DNA of 64,000 nt, taken from the NCBI RefSeq assembly GCF_000878195.1, contig NZ_JXST01000019.1:1-64000 (forward strand), written 5' to 3'. This document shows, piece after piece, positions 9,814 through 20,130 of the stretch. The position numbers were made by a program, and so were the translations under genes. A model generated the notes under the pieces. It did not search any database. It worked only from the letters and a program-made list of their open reading frames with translations, and was not told where the DNA came from. Within the stretch, counting starts at the first letter, position 1, and every line of letters begins with the position of its first letter. The stretch is from Mycolicibacterium llatzerense (lineage in GTDB: Bacteria; Actinomycetota; Actinomycetes; Mycobacteriales; Mycobacteriaceae).

Positions 9814-9834
9814 CAGGCTCAATCCGTGAGCCTG
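9814..9834. promoter_or_regulatory. Perfect palindrome between divergent genes
   Basis: CAGGCTCA (9814-9821), a 5-nt spacer and TGAGCCTG (9827-9834) form a perfect inverted repeat. It lies in the 157-bp gap between two divergent starts (9767 minus, 9925 plus), so it is more likely an operator than a terminator. Nothing else stands out in this gap except AGGGGGAT before the start at 9925. Confidence 0.35.
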
Positions 9835-9924
9835 ACTGAATCCTGCCGATGTGTTTGTAGCAGTGCCGACGGTGACGGAGATCGCTAGGGTGACGCTATT
9901 GCGCAGTGACCGAGGGGGATACCA

Positions 9925-10746
9925 ATGCGGATTGCCGTTGGCTTCTTCGGCATACCCAGAAGTTCCGGCATTTGCTATCCGTCTATCCAGAAGTACGTTG
10001 TGGGGGCGTTGCCCACCGAAGCAGAAGTGACATGCTTCTACCATTTCTACCAACAGGATGCGGTGGTCAATCCGCGATCGGGCGAGTCCCACGCACTGAA
10101 CGTGTCCAACTATTCGCCATTCGTCGACAACATGACAGGAATTCTGGAGCAACCTGGCGAATGCTTGGACAGGTGGGGCTTCCACACCCTCAAGAAGTAC
10201 GGTGATGCCTGGGACGACGGCTTCTCTTCGCTATCCAACCTTGTTCACCAACTCAACTCATTGCACCAGGTCACCGGACTGATCGAGGCATTCGAGCCCG
10301 ATTTTGTCGTCTTCGCACGACCCGATCTCTACTACCACCGTCCGCTGCCTCAGTACCCGTTCAGCCAGTCGAACGAGTGGCAACGAACGGTATACGTTCC
10401 TTCCTGGCAGTGGTGGAACGGCGTCAACGACCGATTTGCGATCTGCGGATCCGATTCGTTCCGTCCCTATGGATTCCGCATCGAAGAGGCAATGAACTTC
10501 TGCGAAGCCGGAAACACATTGCATGGCGAACGATTGCTGAAATATGCACTCTCGAATACGCAATCCCGAATTCGAACGATCAGCACCAGAGCAACCCGCG
10601 TCAGGGTCGACGGGCGTTATCAACGCGAGCGTTTCTCAATAATGTGTTCGACGGGTGGCCAACTGCCCATCGAGGTCCTCAATCGAGTTTCGCGGATGCG
10701 GACCCTGTTCGACCGGCTGACGACGGCGCGGCACGAGAACGCCTAG
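9925..10746 (+). CDS. Orphan protein of low GC, possibly glycosyltransferase-related
   Basis: This 273-residue protein begins MRIAVGFFGIPRSS. It contains VVFARPDLYYHRPLP and WQWWNGVNDRFAICGSDSFRPYG, a pattern I associate with uncharacterised nucleotide-sugar or surface-glycan enzymes. It has no signal peptide or membrane segment. Codon use is visibly poorer in G/C than every neighbour, with many A/T third positions and codons such as GAA, AAT and TTT, which suggests recent acquisition. A good ribosome site (AGGGGGAT) precedes ATG. No neighbour suggests a pathway. The glycosyltransferase idea is only a guess. Confidence 0.7.
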   Translation: MRIAVGFFGIPRSSGICYPSIQKYVVGALPTEAEVTCFYHFYQQDAVVNPRSGESHALNVSNYSPFVDNMTGILEQPGECLDRWGFHTLKKYGDAWDDGFSSLSNLVHQLNSLHQVTGLIEAFEPDFVVFARPDLYYHRPLPQYPFSQSNEWQRTVYVPSWQWWNGVNDRFAICGSDSFRPYGFRIEEAMNFCEAGNTLHGERLLKYALSNTQSRIRTISTRATRVRVDGRYQRERFSIMCSTGGQLPIEVLNRVSRMRTLFDRLTTARHENA

Positions 10747-10800
10747 AAGTGTGCCGCGATCGCTCGACAACGCGTGCCCATCGGTCAAATGCACCAACGG

Positions 10801-11250
10801 TCACGCCATCAACGTCGCCGCGACCGTCGCTCCCAGGTTCCAGCACGCCTCCAGGTCGGCCTTGCTCGGCTTACCTGAAACCACCACGTAATCAGCCGCT
10901 TTCACCCAGCCCAAACCGGTGGTGATCGACGTGACGGCCTTCTCGGCGCCTTCGGTGCCCTCGTTGCCGTGCAGCCAGAGGCCGAACGGCCTGCCGCGCG
11001 TCGCATCCAGGCACGGGTAGTAGATCTGGTCGAACGCATGCTTCAAGGCGCCCGACATGTAGCCCAGATTCGCGGGCGAGCCCAGCAGGTAGCCGTCGGC
11101 CTCCAGCACGTCGGCAGCCGACAGCGTCAGCGCCGGTCGGCGCACCACGTCGACGCCCTCGATCTCGGGATCGGTCGCTCCGGCGAGCACCGCCTCGAAC
11201 ATCTCCTGACAGTTCGGAGACGGAGTGTGATGCACGACAAGGAGTTTCAT
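10801..11250 (-). CDS. Flavodoxin / NAD(P)H-dependent FMN reductase-like protein
   Basis: This 149-residue flavodoxin-fold protein has the N-terminal phosphate loop region KLLVVHHTPSPNCQEMFEAV and GSPANLGYMSGALKHAFDQIYY, a segment typical of FMN-binding WrbA/flavodoxin proteins. It ends with a short C-terminal helix (CWNLGATVAATLM). It probably binds FMN and takes part in electron transfer or quinone reduction; the partner is unknown. Its ATG overlaps the stop codon of the upstream membrane gene (ATGA), so the two are translationally coupled. The order matches Rv2772c-Rv2771c next to dapB in M. tuberculosis. Confidence 0.82.
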   Translation of the reverse strand: MKLLVVHHTPSPNCQEMFEAVLAGATDPEIEGVDVVRRPALTLSAADVLEADGYLLGSPANLGYMSGALKHAFDQIYYPCLDATRGRPFGLWLHGNEGTEGAEKAVTSITTGLGWVKAADYVVVSGKPSKADLEACWNLGATVAATLMA

Positions 11251-11720
11251 CGTGAGGCTTGTTCCAGTCGTACGGCTTTACGGATGGTCTCGCGGGCCCG
11301 GGTCCGGTCCCCCGCGTAGTCGTAGGCCCGGGCCAGCCGGTACCAGCCGCGCCAATCATCAGGCGCGGCCTCGACCTCGTCGCGCACGGACTCGAACAGC
11401 GCATCGGCGGCGTCGCGCTCGATACGGCCCGACGGGCGCTTGGGCAGGTCACTGATGTCGAGCTCGACGCCTTCGTCGTGCGCCAGCCGCGCCAGCCGTT
11501 GGTGTGCGAAACCGGCCCGCAGCGTGGCGACCATGGCCCACAGGCCGATCAGCGGCAGCACGAAGATGCCGATGCCGAGCCCGATCGCCGCGGCCTCGCC
11601 GGACTGCATGAGGATGACGCCGGAGCGCCCGAGCATCACGAAGTAGACCACCATCGCCAGGCACAGGAATGCGACTACCAGCTGGATGCGGAATACCTGC
11701 GAGCTCGGTTTGGTCATCAC
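11247..11720 (-). CDS. Two-helix membrane protein with a TPR-like tail
   Basis: This 157-residue protein has two hydrophobic helices (IQLVVAFLCLAMVVYFVML and AAIGLGIGIFVLPLIGLWAMVA). A cytoplasmic-looking region follows, ending DWRGWYRLARAYDYAGDRTRARETIRKAVRL, which has the spacing of a tetratricopeptide repeat. It probably acts as a membrane-anchored scaffold. It starts MMTK, so either methionine is possible. dapB lies 8 bp upstream and the flavodoxin gene overlaps its stop, giving a dapB-membrane protein-flavodoxin operon. Confidence 0.75.
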   Translation of the reverse strand: MMTKPSSQVFRIQLVVAFLCLAMVVYFVMLGRSGVILMQSGEAAAIGLGIGIFVLPLIGLWAMVATLRAGFAHQRLARLAHDEGVELDISDLPKRPSGRIERDAADALFESVRDEVEAAPDDWRGWYRLARAYDYAGDRTRARETIRKAVRLEQASR

Positions 11721-11727
11721 CGGCCCG

Positions 11728-13401
<1,674 letters not shown>

Positions 13402-13926
13402 TCACAGCGGCGAGGCACCGCGCAGGTGCTCGAAGATCAGGGACGTCTGCGTGCCCGCCACGTCGGCGTCGGCGTTGAGGTGCTCCACCACGAACGCGCG
13501 CAGGTGCGCGGTGTCGCGGGCCGCGACGTGCAGGATGAAGTCGTCGGCGCCGGCCAGGAAGTAGACGTCCATCACCTGCGGCAGCCTGCACATGTGGGCG
13601 ATGAAGTCGCGAATACGCGCCCGGGCACCTGATTGCAGGCTCACCGAGATCATCGCCTGCAGGCCCAACCCGAGGGCGGCGGGGTCGATGTCGGCGTGGA
13701 AACCGCGGATCACCCCGAGCTCCTGCAACCGCCGAACCCGGCCGTGACAGGTCGACGCGGCGATCCCGACCAGCTCGGCAAGTGCGCTGTTGGGCATGCG
13801 CGCATCGGCGTGCAGAGCGGTCACGATCTGGCGGTCCACGTCGTCGAGTTCGACGGGCTGAACATCCTTCGGCCGGGAGGCCGCTGGAACCTCGGATTTC
13901 GAAGATCGTTCAGAAGTAGGTGCCAT
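13402..13926 (-). CDS. aldR: Lrp/AsnC-family regulator of alanine dehydrogenase
   Basis: This 174-residue regulator has an AsnC-type helix-turn-helix (DDVDRQIVTALHADARMPNSALAELVGIAASTCHGRVRRLQELGVI) and an effector-binding RAM domain (about residues 80-165). In M. tuberculosis AldR (Rv2779c) controls the divergent ald gene and responds to amino acids; the gene order here is the same. ATG at 13926 is chosen over GTG at 13944 because a perfect TATAAT ends exactly 7 nt before the ATG. It ends flush against the epimerase gene. Confidence 0.92.
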   Translation of the reverse strand: MAPTSERSSKSEVPAASRPKDVQPVELDDVDRQIVTALHADARMPNSALAELVGIAASTCHGRVRRLQELGVIRGFHADIDPAALGLGLQAMISVSLQSGARARIRDFIAHMCRLPQVMDVYFLAGADDFILHVAARDTAHLRAFVVEHLNADADVAGTQTSLIFEHLRGASPL

Positions 13927-14015
13927 GTTGAGAATTATAGTCACAGATATTGCAGGTCAGCCGACGTTTATTCACACTTAGGGCATCACCTGATCCGCCC
14001 TGAGGAGAACCCCAG
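13927..14015. promoter_or_regulatory. aldR-ald divergent control region
   Basis: The 89-bp gap is A/T-rich for this genome. It carries TATAAT for aldR (minus strand, 13939-13934) and a ribosome site (GAGGAGAAC) just before the ald ATG. By analogy with M. tuberculosis it should hold AldR binding sites; I cannot point to them with confidence. Confidence 0.6.
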
Positions 14016-15122
14016 ATGCACGTCGGTATCCCGACCGAAATCAAGAACAACGAGTACCGGGTGGCCATCACCCCGGCCGGCGTCGCCGAACTGGTCAAGC
14101 ACGGCCATGAAGTGCTGATCCAGGCAGGAGCCGGCGAAGGATCGGCGATCGCGGACAACGACTTCAAGGCCGCCGGCGCACAGCTCGTCACCACCGCAGA
14201 CCAGGTCTGGGCCGAGTCCGATCTGCTCCTCAAGGTCAAGGAGCCCATCGCCGCCGAGTACCACCGCATGCGCAAGGGCCAGACCCTGTTCACCTACCTG
14301 CACCTGGCCGCCTCGCGCGAATGCACCGACGCCCTGCTGGCGTCCGGCACCACCTCGATCGCCTACGAAACCGTCCAGACAGCCGACGGCCGCCTGCCCC
14401 TGCTCGCCCCGATGAGCGAGGTGGCAGGCAGGCTGTCGGCCCAGGTCGGCGCCTACCACCTGATGCGCAGCCACGGCGGCCGCGGCGTCCTGATGGGCGG
14501 CGTACCGGGCGTTGCCCCCGCCAACGTCGTCGTCATCGGCGGCGGCACCGCGGGCTTCCACGCCGCACAGATCGCCAGCGGCATGGGCGCGCACGTCACG
14601 GTCTTCGACGTCAACCTGGACACCCTGCGCCGGATCGACGCCGAGTGGGGCGGACGGATCCATACCCGGTACTCCTCGAGCCTGGACCTGGAAGACGCCG
14701 TCAAGCAGGCCGACCTGGTCATCGGCGCGGTGCTGATCCCGGGCGCCAAGGCCCCGAAGCTCGTCACCAATTCGACTGTGGCCCATATGAAGTCGGGCTC
14801 CGTGCTGGTCGACATCGCGATCGATCAGGGCGGCTGTTTCGAGGACTCGAAGCCCACCACCCACGACGACCCGACCTTCGCCGTGCACGACTCGGTCTTC
14901 TACTGCGTGGCCAACATGCCCGGCGCCGTGCCGCGCACGTCGACCTACGCACTGACCAACGCGACCCTGCCGTACGTGCTCAAGCTCGCCGACCAGGGTT
15001 GGCAGGCGGCGTGCCGTGGCGACGCCGCGCTGGCCAAGGGCCTGTCGACGCACGACGGTCAGCTGCTGTGCGGCCAGGTCGCCGCGGACCTGGGTCTGCC
15101 ACTCGGCGACGTCGCGCTCTGA
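14016..15122 (+). CDS. ald: Alanine dehydrogenase
   Basis: This 368-residue enzyme interconverts L-alanine and pyruvate plus ammonia with NAD(H). In mycobacteria it also reduces glyoxylate and is induced by alanine or low oxygen. It begins MHVGIPTEIKNNEYRVAITP and carries the substrate-binding lysine in LLKVKEPIAAEY, the catalytic histidine in FTYLHLAASR, and the NAD-binding VVVIGGGTAGFHAAQIASGMGA. The conserved DIAIDQGGC is also present. The gene stands divergent from aldR and ends at a strong hairpin at 15149-15188. Confidence 0.97.
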   Translation: MHVGIPTEIKNNEYRVAITPAGVAELVKHGHEVLIQAGAGEGSAIADNDFKAAGAQLVTTADQVWAESDLLLKVKEPIAAEYHRMRKGQTLFTYLHLAASRECTDALLASGTTSIAYETVQTADGRLPLLAPMSEVAGRLSAQVGAYHLMRSHGGRGVLMGGVPGVAPANVVVIGGGTAGFHAAQIASGMGAHVTVFDVNLDTLRRIDAEWGGRIHTRYSSSLDLEDAVKQADLVIGAVLIPGAKAPKLVTNSTVAHMKSGSVLVDIAIDQGGCFEDSKPTTHDDPTFAVHDSVFYCVANMPGAVPRTSTYALTNATLPYVLKLADQGWQAACRGDAALAKGLSTHDGQLLCGQVAADLGLPLGDVAL

Positions 15123-15148
15123 CGCCCTGACACCCGAATCTCGATACC

Positions 15149-15188
15149 CATCGCCCGACCGGCGCGCCTTCGCGTCGGCCGGGCGATG
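15149..15188 (+). terminator. Terminator hairpin downstream of ald
   Basis: CATCGCCCG (15149-15157) pairs with CGGGCGATG (15180-15188). The inner segment continues pairing to a CCTT loop, giving an almost continuous 18-bp stem with one mismatch and one G/T pair. No T-tract follows. It would also overlap an upstream extension of the next gene, which argues for that gene starting later, at 15243. Confidence 0.65.
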
Positions 15189-15215
15189 ACTTTCAGACGG
15201 ACCGGCACTGGATTT

Positions 15216-15236
15216 TTGACACGTGTCAAGTATCGT
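15216..15236 (+). promoter_or_regulatory. Palindromic operator against the -10 of the DUF4334 gene
   Basis: TTGACACGTGTCAA (15216-15229) is a perfect 14-bp palindrome. TATCGT (15231-15236) follows after one base and lies 6 nt before ATG 15243. This is the layout of a repressor operator immediately upstream of a leaderless promoter. The cognate regulator is not identifiable in the window. Confidence 0.5.
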
Positions 15237-15242
15237 CGTGAC

Positions 15243-15782
15243 ATGCTCTTGCAGGAACTACTACCCACTCCGCCGACGACGACGGATGCGGCGCTCGAAA
15301 TCTTCGACGCCGCGCCGGCCGTCGAACCCGACTTCATGAGGGGCACCTGGCACGGCGCGGAAGTACCCACCGGGCACCCCATGGACGGGCTGCTGGAAAC
15401 CAGCGGCTGGTGGGGCAAGCAGTTCGTCGACGCCGAGACGGTGCACCCGCTGCTGTTCCCCGACGTTTCCGGCGAGTCTCTGTGGCCGCTCAATCCGGCA
15501 CTGGCATTCTCCGCGCTCGGGCTGGCGACCAAGGTGCCGGCGCTGCACCGGCTTCCGGTCGCCAAGGCCATCGCCGCCCTGCGTCCGGTGCTGCAGGCCC
15601 GCTCGGCCAAGGCGCGACTGCGCACCACGCGGTACCGCGGAGTCGACACCGCGACAATGGTTTACGACCAGCTGCCGATCAACGATGTCTTCCGCAAGCT
15701 GTCGGACGACGCGGTACTGGGGGCCATGGACTTCCGCGGCGAATCACGGCCGTACTTCTTCGTGCTGCGCCGGGAAAGGTGA
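15243..15782 (+). CDS. GXWXG / DUF4334 domain protein
   Basis: This 179-residue protein has an N-terminal GXWXG domain (FMRGTWHGAEVPTGHP) and a C-terminal DUF4334 domain (TRYRGVDTATMVYDQLPINDVFRKL...GAMDFRG...YFFVLRRE). The two domains occur together in many actinobacterial proteins of unknown function. It has no signal peptide or membrane segment. ATG at 15243 fits both the family start and a TATCGT hexamer 6 nt upstream; the preceding palindrome suggests tight transcriptional control. It converges on pepR, and a long hairpin separates the stops. Confidence 0.8.
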   Translation: MLLQELLPTPPTTTDAALEIFDAAPAVEPDFMRGTWHGAEVPTGHPMDGLLETSGWWGKQFVDAETVHPLLFPDVSGESLWPLNPALAFSALGLATKVPALHRLPVAKAIAALRPVLQARSAKARLRTTRYRGVDTATMVYDQLPINDVFRKLSDDAVLGAMDFRGESRPYFFVLRRER

Positions 15783-15829
15783 TTTGGGCGTGATTCGTAA
15801 CGCCAAGCGTGACGAATCACGCCCAAATC
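15781..15829. terminator. Long bidirectional hairpin between DUF4334 gene and pepR
   Basis: GATTTGGGCGTGATTCGT (15781-15798) and ACGAATCACGCCCAAATC (15812-15829) form a perfect 18-bp stem. A one-base mismatch and a further ACGC/GCGT stem close on a CAA loop. It overlaps the DUF4334 stop and ends just before the pepR stop, so it can terminate both convergent transcripts. There is no T-tract. Confidence 0.65.
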
Positions 15830-15830
15830 G

Positions 15831-17183
15831 CTAACCGATGGAGCGCAGCTGCTTCGGCAGTGAGCGCTTCGACCGGTGCGGACCGAGCACCGCGGCGCCG
15901 AAGGGCCGCGTCAGCAGTTCGCGCGCAACGGTATTGACCTCTTCGAGCGTCACCGTGTCGATCGACGCGAGGGTTTCCGAGATCGACTTGTGGTTGCCGT
16001 AATTCAGCTCGGCGCGCCCGATGCGGTGCATCCGGGAACCGGAATCCTCCAGGCCCAGGACCAGACCACCGCGCATCGAGCCCTTGGCGATACGCAGCTC
16101 GTCGGCGGTGATGCCGTCGCGCGCAACATCTTCGAGCACGTCGGTGGTCACGCGGACCACCTCCTCGAAGCGGTCGGGCAGGCACGCCGAATACACCGAC
16201 AGCGCGCCGGCATCGGAGAACGTGTCGATCGTGGAATACACCGAGTAGGCCAGCCCGCGGTTCTCCCGGATCTGTTGGAACAGCCGGGAACTCAGCCCAC
16301 CACCGAGTGCGGTGTTGAGCACCGCCAGCGCCCACCGGTGCTCCCAGTTGCGACCCGGAGTGCGCACACCGAGGTACATGTGGGCCTGCTCGGAGTCGCG
16401 TTTGACGAACTGCAGCGTCGGTGTGCCGGGCACCCGGCCGGCACCCTTGCGCGGCGGCACCGGCTTGCGGCCACGCACGAGGTGCGGCCGAAAGTGCCTG
16501 CGCACCAACGACACCACCTGGTCGTGGTCGATGTTTCCGGCGACCGCGACCACCATCCGGTCCGGCGTGTACCGGCGGACGTGGAACGAGTGCAGCTGGT
16601 TGCGGGTCATCGACGCGATCGATTCGACACTGCCGATCACCGGCCGGCCCACGGGATGCGAGCCGAACATCGACCCGAGGAAGACGTCCGCGAGGGTGTC
16701 CTCGGGATCGTCGTCGCGCATGGCGATCTCTTCGAGCACCACGTCGCGCTCCAGCTCGACATCCGCTGCGGCACAACGGCCGTTGAGCACGACGTCGGAC
16801 ACCAGGTCGATGGCGAGTTCGAGGTCGCTGTCCAGCACGTGCGCGTAGTAGCAGGTGTGCTCACGCGCGGTGAAGGCGTTCAGTTCCCCACCGACGGCAT
16901 CCATGGCCTGCGCGATCTCGACGGCCGTGCGCGTCGGGGTCGATTTGAACAGCAGGTGTTCCAGGAAGTGCGCCGCCCCGGCCACGCTCGGCCCTTCGTC
17001 GCGCGAGCCGACGTTGACCCACACCCCGATGGATGCCGAATGGACGTGCGGCAGGTGTTCGGTGACGACCCGCAGCCCGCCGGGGAGATTGGTCTTGCGC
17101 ACAGCGGCCGGGGCCTCCAGCGATGTCGCTGAAGAACCCCGGCCGTTGCGCAGTGTCGATTTAGGAGGTTGCAGTCGCGGCAT
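15831..17183 (-). CDS. pepR: M16-family zinc metallopeptidase
   Basis: This 450-residue peptidase of the insulinase/pitrilysin group has the inverted zinc motif HFLEH in [14 protein letters not shown], with the downstream glutamate region [11 protein letters not shown]. The C-terminal half is the usual non-catalytic M16 repeat ([23 protein letters not shown]). It is probably a cytoplasmic processing peptidase. I place the start at ATG 17183, which overlaps the end of gpsI by 23 bp and gives a length near that of M. tuberculosis PepR (Rv2782c). The overlap indicates translation coupled to gpsI. Confidence 0.9.
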   Translation of the reverse strand: MPRLQPPKSTLRNGRGSSATSLEAPAAVRKTNLPGGLRVVTEHLPHVHSASIGVWVNVGSRDEGPSVAGAAHFLEHLLFKSTPTRTAVEIAQAMDAVGGELNAFTAREHTCYYAHVLDSDLELAIDLVSDVVLNGRCAAADVELERDVVLEEIAMRDDDPEDTLADVFLGSMFGSHPVGRPVIGSVESIASMTRNQLHSFHVRRYTPDRMVVAVAGNIDHDQVVSLVRRHFRPHLVRGRKPVPPRKGAGRVPGTPTLQFVKRDSEQAHMYLGVRTPGRNWEHRWALAVLNTALGGGLSSRLFQQIRENRGLAYSVYSTIDTFSDAGALSVYSACLPDRFEEVVRVTTDVLEDVARDGITADELRIAKGSMRGGLVLGLEDSGSRMHRIGRAELNYGNHKSISETLASIDTVTLEEVNTVARELLTRPFGAAVLGPHRSKRSLPKQLRSIG

Positions 17184-19437
17184 CTGCCGGCGCAGTCTCC
17201 GATTCGGCCTCTGGCGCGTCAGCGCCCGAGGCGTCGTCATTCACCAGGATCAGCGAAATCTTCTGACCCTTGCCACGGTTGTCGGCAGAGATGTCCGCGA
17301 TCTCCACGCGCAGCTTGTCGCCGACGTTCACGACGTCCTCGACCTTCGCGACGCGCTTGCCCTGGCCGAGCTTGGAGATGTGCACCAGACCGTCACGGCC
17401 CGGCAGCAGCGAGACGAACGCACCGAAGTCCGTCGTCTTCACCACGGTGCCGAGGAACCGCTCACCGATCTTGGGCAGCTGCGGGTTGGCGATGGCGTTG
17501 ATCTTGTCGATCGCCGCCTGCGCCGCCTCGCCGTTCGAGGCGCCGACGAACACGGTGCCGTCGTCCTCGATGGAGATGCTCGCACCGGTCTCCTCGGTGA
17601 TCTGGTTGATCACCTTGCCCTTGGGCCCGATCACCTCACCGATCTTGTCGATCGGCACCTTGATGGTGGTGATGCGCGGCGCGTACGGGCTCATCTCGTC
17701 CGGCTCGTCGATGGCCTCGGCCATCACATCGAGGATGGTCAGACGCGCGTCCTTGGCCTGGGCCAGGGCGCCGGCCAGCACCTTGGACGGGATGCCGTCC
17801 AGCTTGGTGTCCAGCTGCAGGGCGGTGACGAACTCCTTGGTGCCGGCGACCTTGAAGTCCATGTCGCCGAAGGCATCTTCGGCGCCCAGGATGTCGGTCA
17901 GCGCGACGTAGCGGGTCTCGCCGTCGACCTCGTCGGAGACCAGACCCATCGCGATACCGGCGACCGGTGCCTTCAGCGGCACACCGGCGTTCAGCAGGGC
18001 CAGGGTGGAGGCACAGACCGAACCCATCGAGGTGGAACCGTTGGAGCCCAACGCTTCCGAGACCTGGCGGATGGCGTACGGGAACTCCTCGATGCTCGGC
18101 AGCACCGGCATCAGGGCCCGCTCGGCCAGCGCGCCGTGGCCGATTTCGCGGCGCTTCGGCGAACCGACGCGGCCGGTCTCACCGGTCGAGAACGGCGGGA
18201 AGTTGTAGTGGTGCATGTAGCGCTTGCTGGTCTCGGGTCCCAGCGAGTCGATCTGCTGAGCCATCTTGACCATGTCCAGCGTGGTGACACCCATGATCTG
18301 GGTCTCGCCGCGCTCGAACAGCGCGCTGCCATGTGCCCGCGGGATCACGGCGACCTCGGCCGACAGGGCCCGGATGTCGGTGATGCCACGGCCATCGATG
18401 CGGAAGTGGTCGGTCAGGATGCGCTGGCGAACCAGCTTCTTGGTCAGCGAGCGGAACGCCGCGCCGATCTCCTTCTCGCGGCCGGCGAAGGTCGCAGAGT
18501 CCACAGTGAGACGCTGCAGAACTTCCACCTTGATCTCGTCGGTGCGATCGTCGCGCTCCTGCTTGCCCGCGATGGTCAGCGCCTGAGCCAGCGCATCGCT
18601 GGCCACGGCGGCGACAGCCTGGAAGGCGTCGTCGGCGTAGTCGGGGAACACCGGGTACTCGGCGGTCTCCTTACCGGCGGCGTCGTGCAGCTCCTGCTGC
18701 GCCTTGCACAGTGCGGCGATGAAGGGCTTCGCCGCCTCCAGGCCCTCGGCCACCACGGCCTCGGTCGGCGCACCCGCGCCACCGGCGATCAGGTCGATGA
18801 CGTTGTCGGTGGCCTCGGCCTCGACCATCATGATCGCGACATCGCCGTCGACCACGCGGCCGGCGACGACCATGTCGAAGACAGCGGTCTCCAGCTGCTC
18901 GACGGTCGGGAAGGCAACCCACTGGCCCTCGATGAGGGCGACGCGGACGCCACCCACCGGGCCGGAGAACGGCAGGCCCGAGATCTGGGTCGACGCAGAT
19001 GCGGCGTTGATCGCCAGCACGTCGTACAGATCCTTGGGGTCCAGGCTCAGGACGGTGACGACGACCTGGATCTCGTTACGCAGGCCGGAGACGAACGACG
19101 GGCGCAGCGGCCGGTCGATCAAACGGCAGGTCAGGATCGCGTCGGTGGAGGGCCGGCCCTCGCGGCGGAAGAACGAGCCGGGAATGCGGCCCGCGGCGTA
19201 CATGCGCTCTTCGACGTCGATGGTCAACGGGAAGAAGTCGAAGTGGTCTTTGGGGTTCTTGCTGGCGGTGGTAGCGCTCAGCAGCATGGTCTCGTCGTCC
19301 AGGTAGGCGACGACGGAGCCGGCGGCCTGGCGAGCGAGCCGGCCGGTCTCGAAGCGGATGGTGCGGGTGCCGAAGCTCCCGTTGTCGATAACGGCGGTCG
19401 ATTCGAATACGCCGTCTTCAATTTCAACTGCAGACAT
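17161..19437 (-). CDS. gpsI: Polynucleotide phosphorylase (guanosine pentaphosphate synthase)
   Basis: This 758-residue PNPase degrades RNA 3' to 5' using phosphate and can add 3' tails. Two RNase-PH folds are present, with [25 protein letters not shown] in the first and GQTQ-like [15 protein letters not shown] in the second. A KH domain ([15 protein letters not shown]) and an S1 domain ([28 protein letters not shown]) follow. The acidic alanine-rich tail is short. It begins [14 protein letters not shown], as in M. tuberculosis GpsI. A 331-bp leader region separates it from rpsO; pepR overlaps its 3' end. Confidence 0.97.
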   Translation of the reverse strand: MSAVEIEDGVFESTAVIDNGSFGTRTIRFETGRLARQAAGSVVAYLDDETMLLSATTASKNPKDHFDFFPLTIDVEERMYAAGRIPGSFFRREGRPSTDAILTCRLIDRPLRPSFVSGLRNEIQVVVTVLSLDPKDLYDVLAINAASASTQISGLPFSGPVGGVRVALIEGQWVAFPTVEQLETAVFDMVVAGRVVDGDVAIMMVEAEATDNVIDLIAGGAGAPTEAVVAEGLEAAKPFIAALCKAQQELHDAAGKETAEYPVFPDYADDAFQAVAAVASDALAQALTIAGKQERDDRTDEIKVEVLQRLTVDSATFAGREKEIGAAFRSLTKKLVRQRILTDHFRIDGRGITDIRALSAEVAVIPRAHGSALFERGETQIMGVTTLDMVKMAQQIDSLGPETSKRYMHHYNFPPFSTGETGRVGSPKRREIGHGALAERALMPVLPSIEEFPYAIRQVSEALGSNGSTSMGSVCASTLALLNAGVPLKAPVAGIAMGLVSDEVDGETRYVALTDILGAEDAFGDMDFKVAGTKEFVTALQLDTKLDGIPSKVLAGALAQAKDARLTILDVMAEAIDEPDEMSPYAPRITTIKVPIDKIGEVIGPKGKVINQITEETGASISIEDDGTVFVGASNGEAAQAAIDKINAIANPQLPKIGERFLGTVVKTTDFGAFVSLLPGRDGLVHISKLGQGKRVAKVEDVVNVGDKLRVEIADISADNRGKGQKISLILVNDDASGADAPEAESETAPADAATATS

Positions 19438-19585
19438 GGATGTCGCAATAACCTCTCTGGGGCCCGCCCTATGCGGGTTCCGTTTTTCTGGATCCTCTTT
19501 GTTACAGCTGTCGCATCGTCACACGCGAGCATCCAGAAAACCCGAAAACCATCCCGCAAACTGCTGACGGCCGTCGATCGAAGCG

Positions 19586-19604
19586 GCCGGGGTCATGCCC
19601 CGGC
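19586..19604 (-). promoter_or_regulatory. Hairpin in the gpsI leader
   Basis: A perfect 7-bp G/C stem (GCCGGGG with CCCCGGC) closes a 5-nt loop about 150 nt before the gpsI start. Leaders of pnp genes in other bacteria carry structured RNA used for autoregulation; whether this one does is unknown. Confidence 0.35.
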
Positions 19605-19714
19605 AGCCACTACCGAAGACCGCCCCACGAGGTTCAGGCGGACGCTGGTGTGACGTTCCGATGTTTTGCGCACTCGGGCCCAAAACAAATTCATGTTACT
19701 ACCCGTACCAATGG

Positions 19715-19750
19715 CCATCGCCAGGCCTGCAGGAGCAGACCTGGCGATGG
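19715..19750 (-). terminator. rpsO terminator hairpin
   Basis: CCATCGCCAGG (19715-19725) and CCTGGCGATGG (19740-19750) form a perfect 11-bp stem with a 14-nt loop. It begins 19 nt after the rpsO stop codon on the minus strand. No T-tract follows. Confidence 0.65.
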
Positions 19751-19768
19751 TGATGAATCAGTGGTGCG

Positions 19769-20038
19769 TCAGCGACGCAGACCCAGACGCTCGATCAGCG
19801 AGCGGTACCGCGCGACGTCGACCTGGGCGACGTACTTGAGCAACCGGCGGCGACGGCCGACCAGCAGCAGCAGGCCACGCCGGCTGTGGTGGTCGTGCTT
19901 GTGCTGCTTGAGGTGCTCGGTCAGGTCCGAGATGCGCTTGGTCAGCAGGGCGACCTGAGCCTCCGGCGAACCGGTGTCGGTCTCATGCAGGCCGTACTGG
20001 CCCAGGATCTCTTTTTTCTGCTCGGTGGTGAGTGCCAC
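19769..20038 (-). CDS. rpsO: 30S ribosomal protein S15
   Basis: This 89-residue S15 binds 16S rRNA early in assembly of the central domain of the small subunit. The sequence [28 protein letters not shown] is typical, with [25 protein letters not shown] as the rRNA-binding core. GTG at 20038 gives the exact family length; an upstream ATG would add 12 residues not found in S15. It lies downstream of ribF on the same strand with a 92-bp gap and has its own terminator. Confidence 0.97.
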   Translation of the reverse strand: MALTTEQKKEILGQYGLHETDTGSPEAQVALLTKRISDLTEHLKQHKHDHHSRRGLLLLVGRRRRLLKYVAQVDVARYRSLIERLGLRR

Positions 20039-20130
20039 GAAAACAACTCCATCAATTCGGTCCGCGAAGAACAATCAAGAGCGCGGCCGCCGCGAACTGC
20101 AGCACACGCGTCGGGAAGTTTAGCAGGGAG

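Larger units (their letters stand above)
19438..19768. other. 331-bp gene-free region between rpsO and gpsI
   Basis: No convincing coding frame is seen here, although M. tuberculosis has lppU at this place as I recall. The region holds a compact hairpin, GCCGGGG-TCATG-CCCCGGC (19586-19604), in what would be the gpsI leader, and the rpsO terminator at 19715-19750. Between 19438 and 19560 the sequence is T-rich, which would suit a promoter on the minus strand, but I find no clear hexamer pair. Confidence 0.6.

Noticed and set aside
16855..19653. A 932-residue plus-strand frame opposite gpsI
   Set aside because: The translation has no recognisable domain, and gpsI on the other strand is unambiguous.
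19438..19768. A missed lppU-like lipoprotein gene
   Set aside because: No frame on either strand gives a signal peptide with a lipobox or a plausible length.
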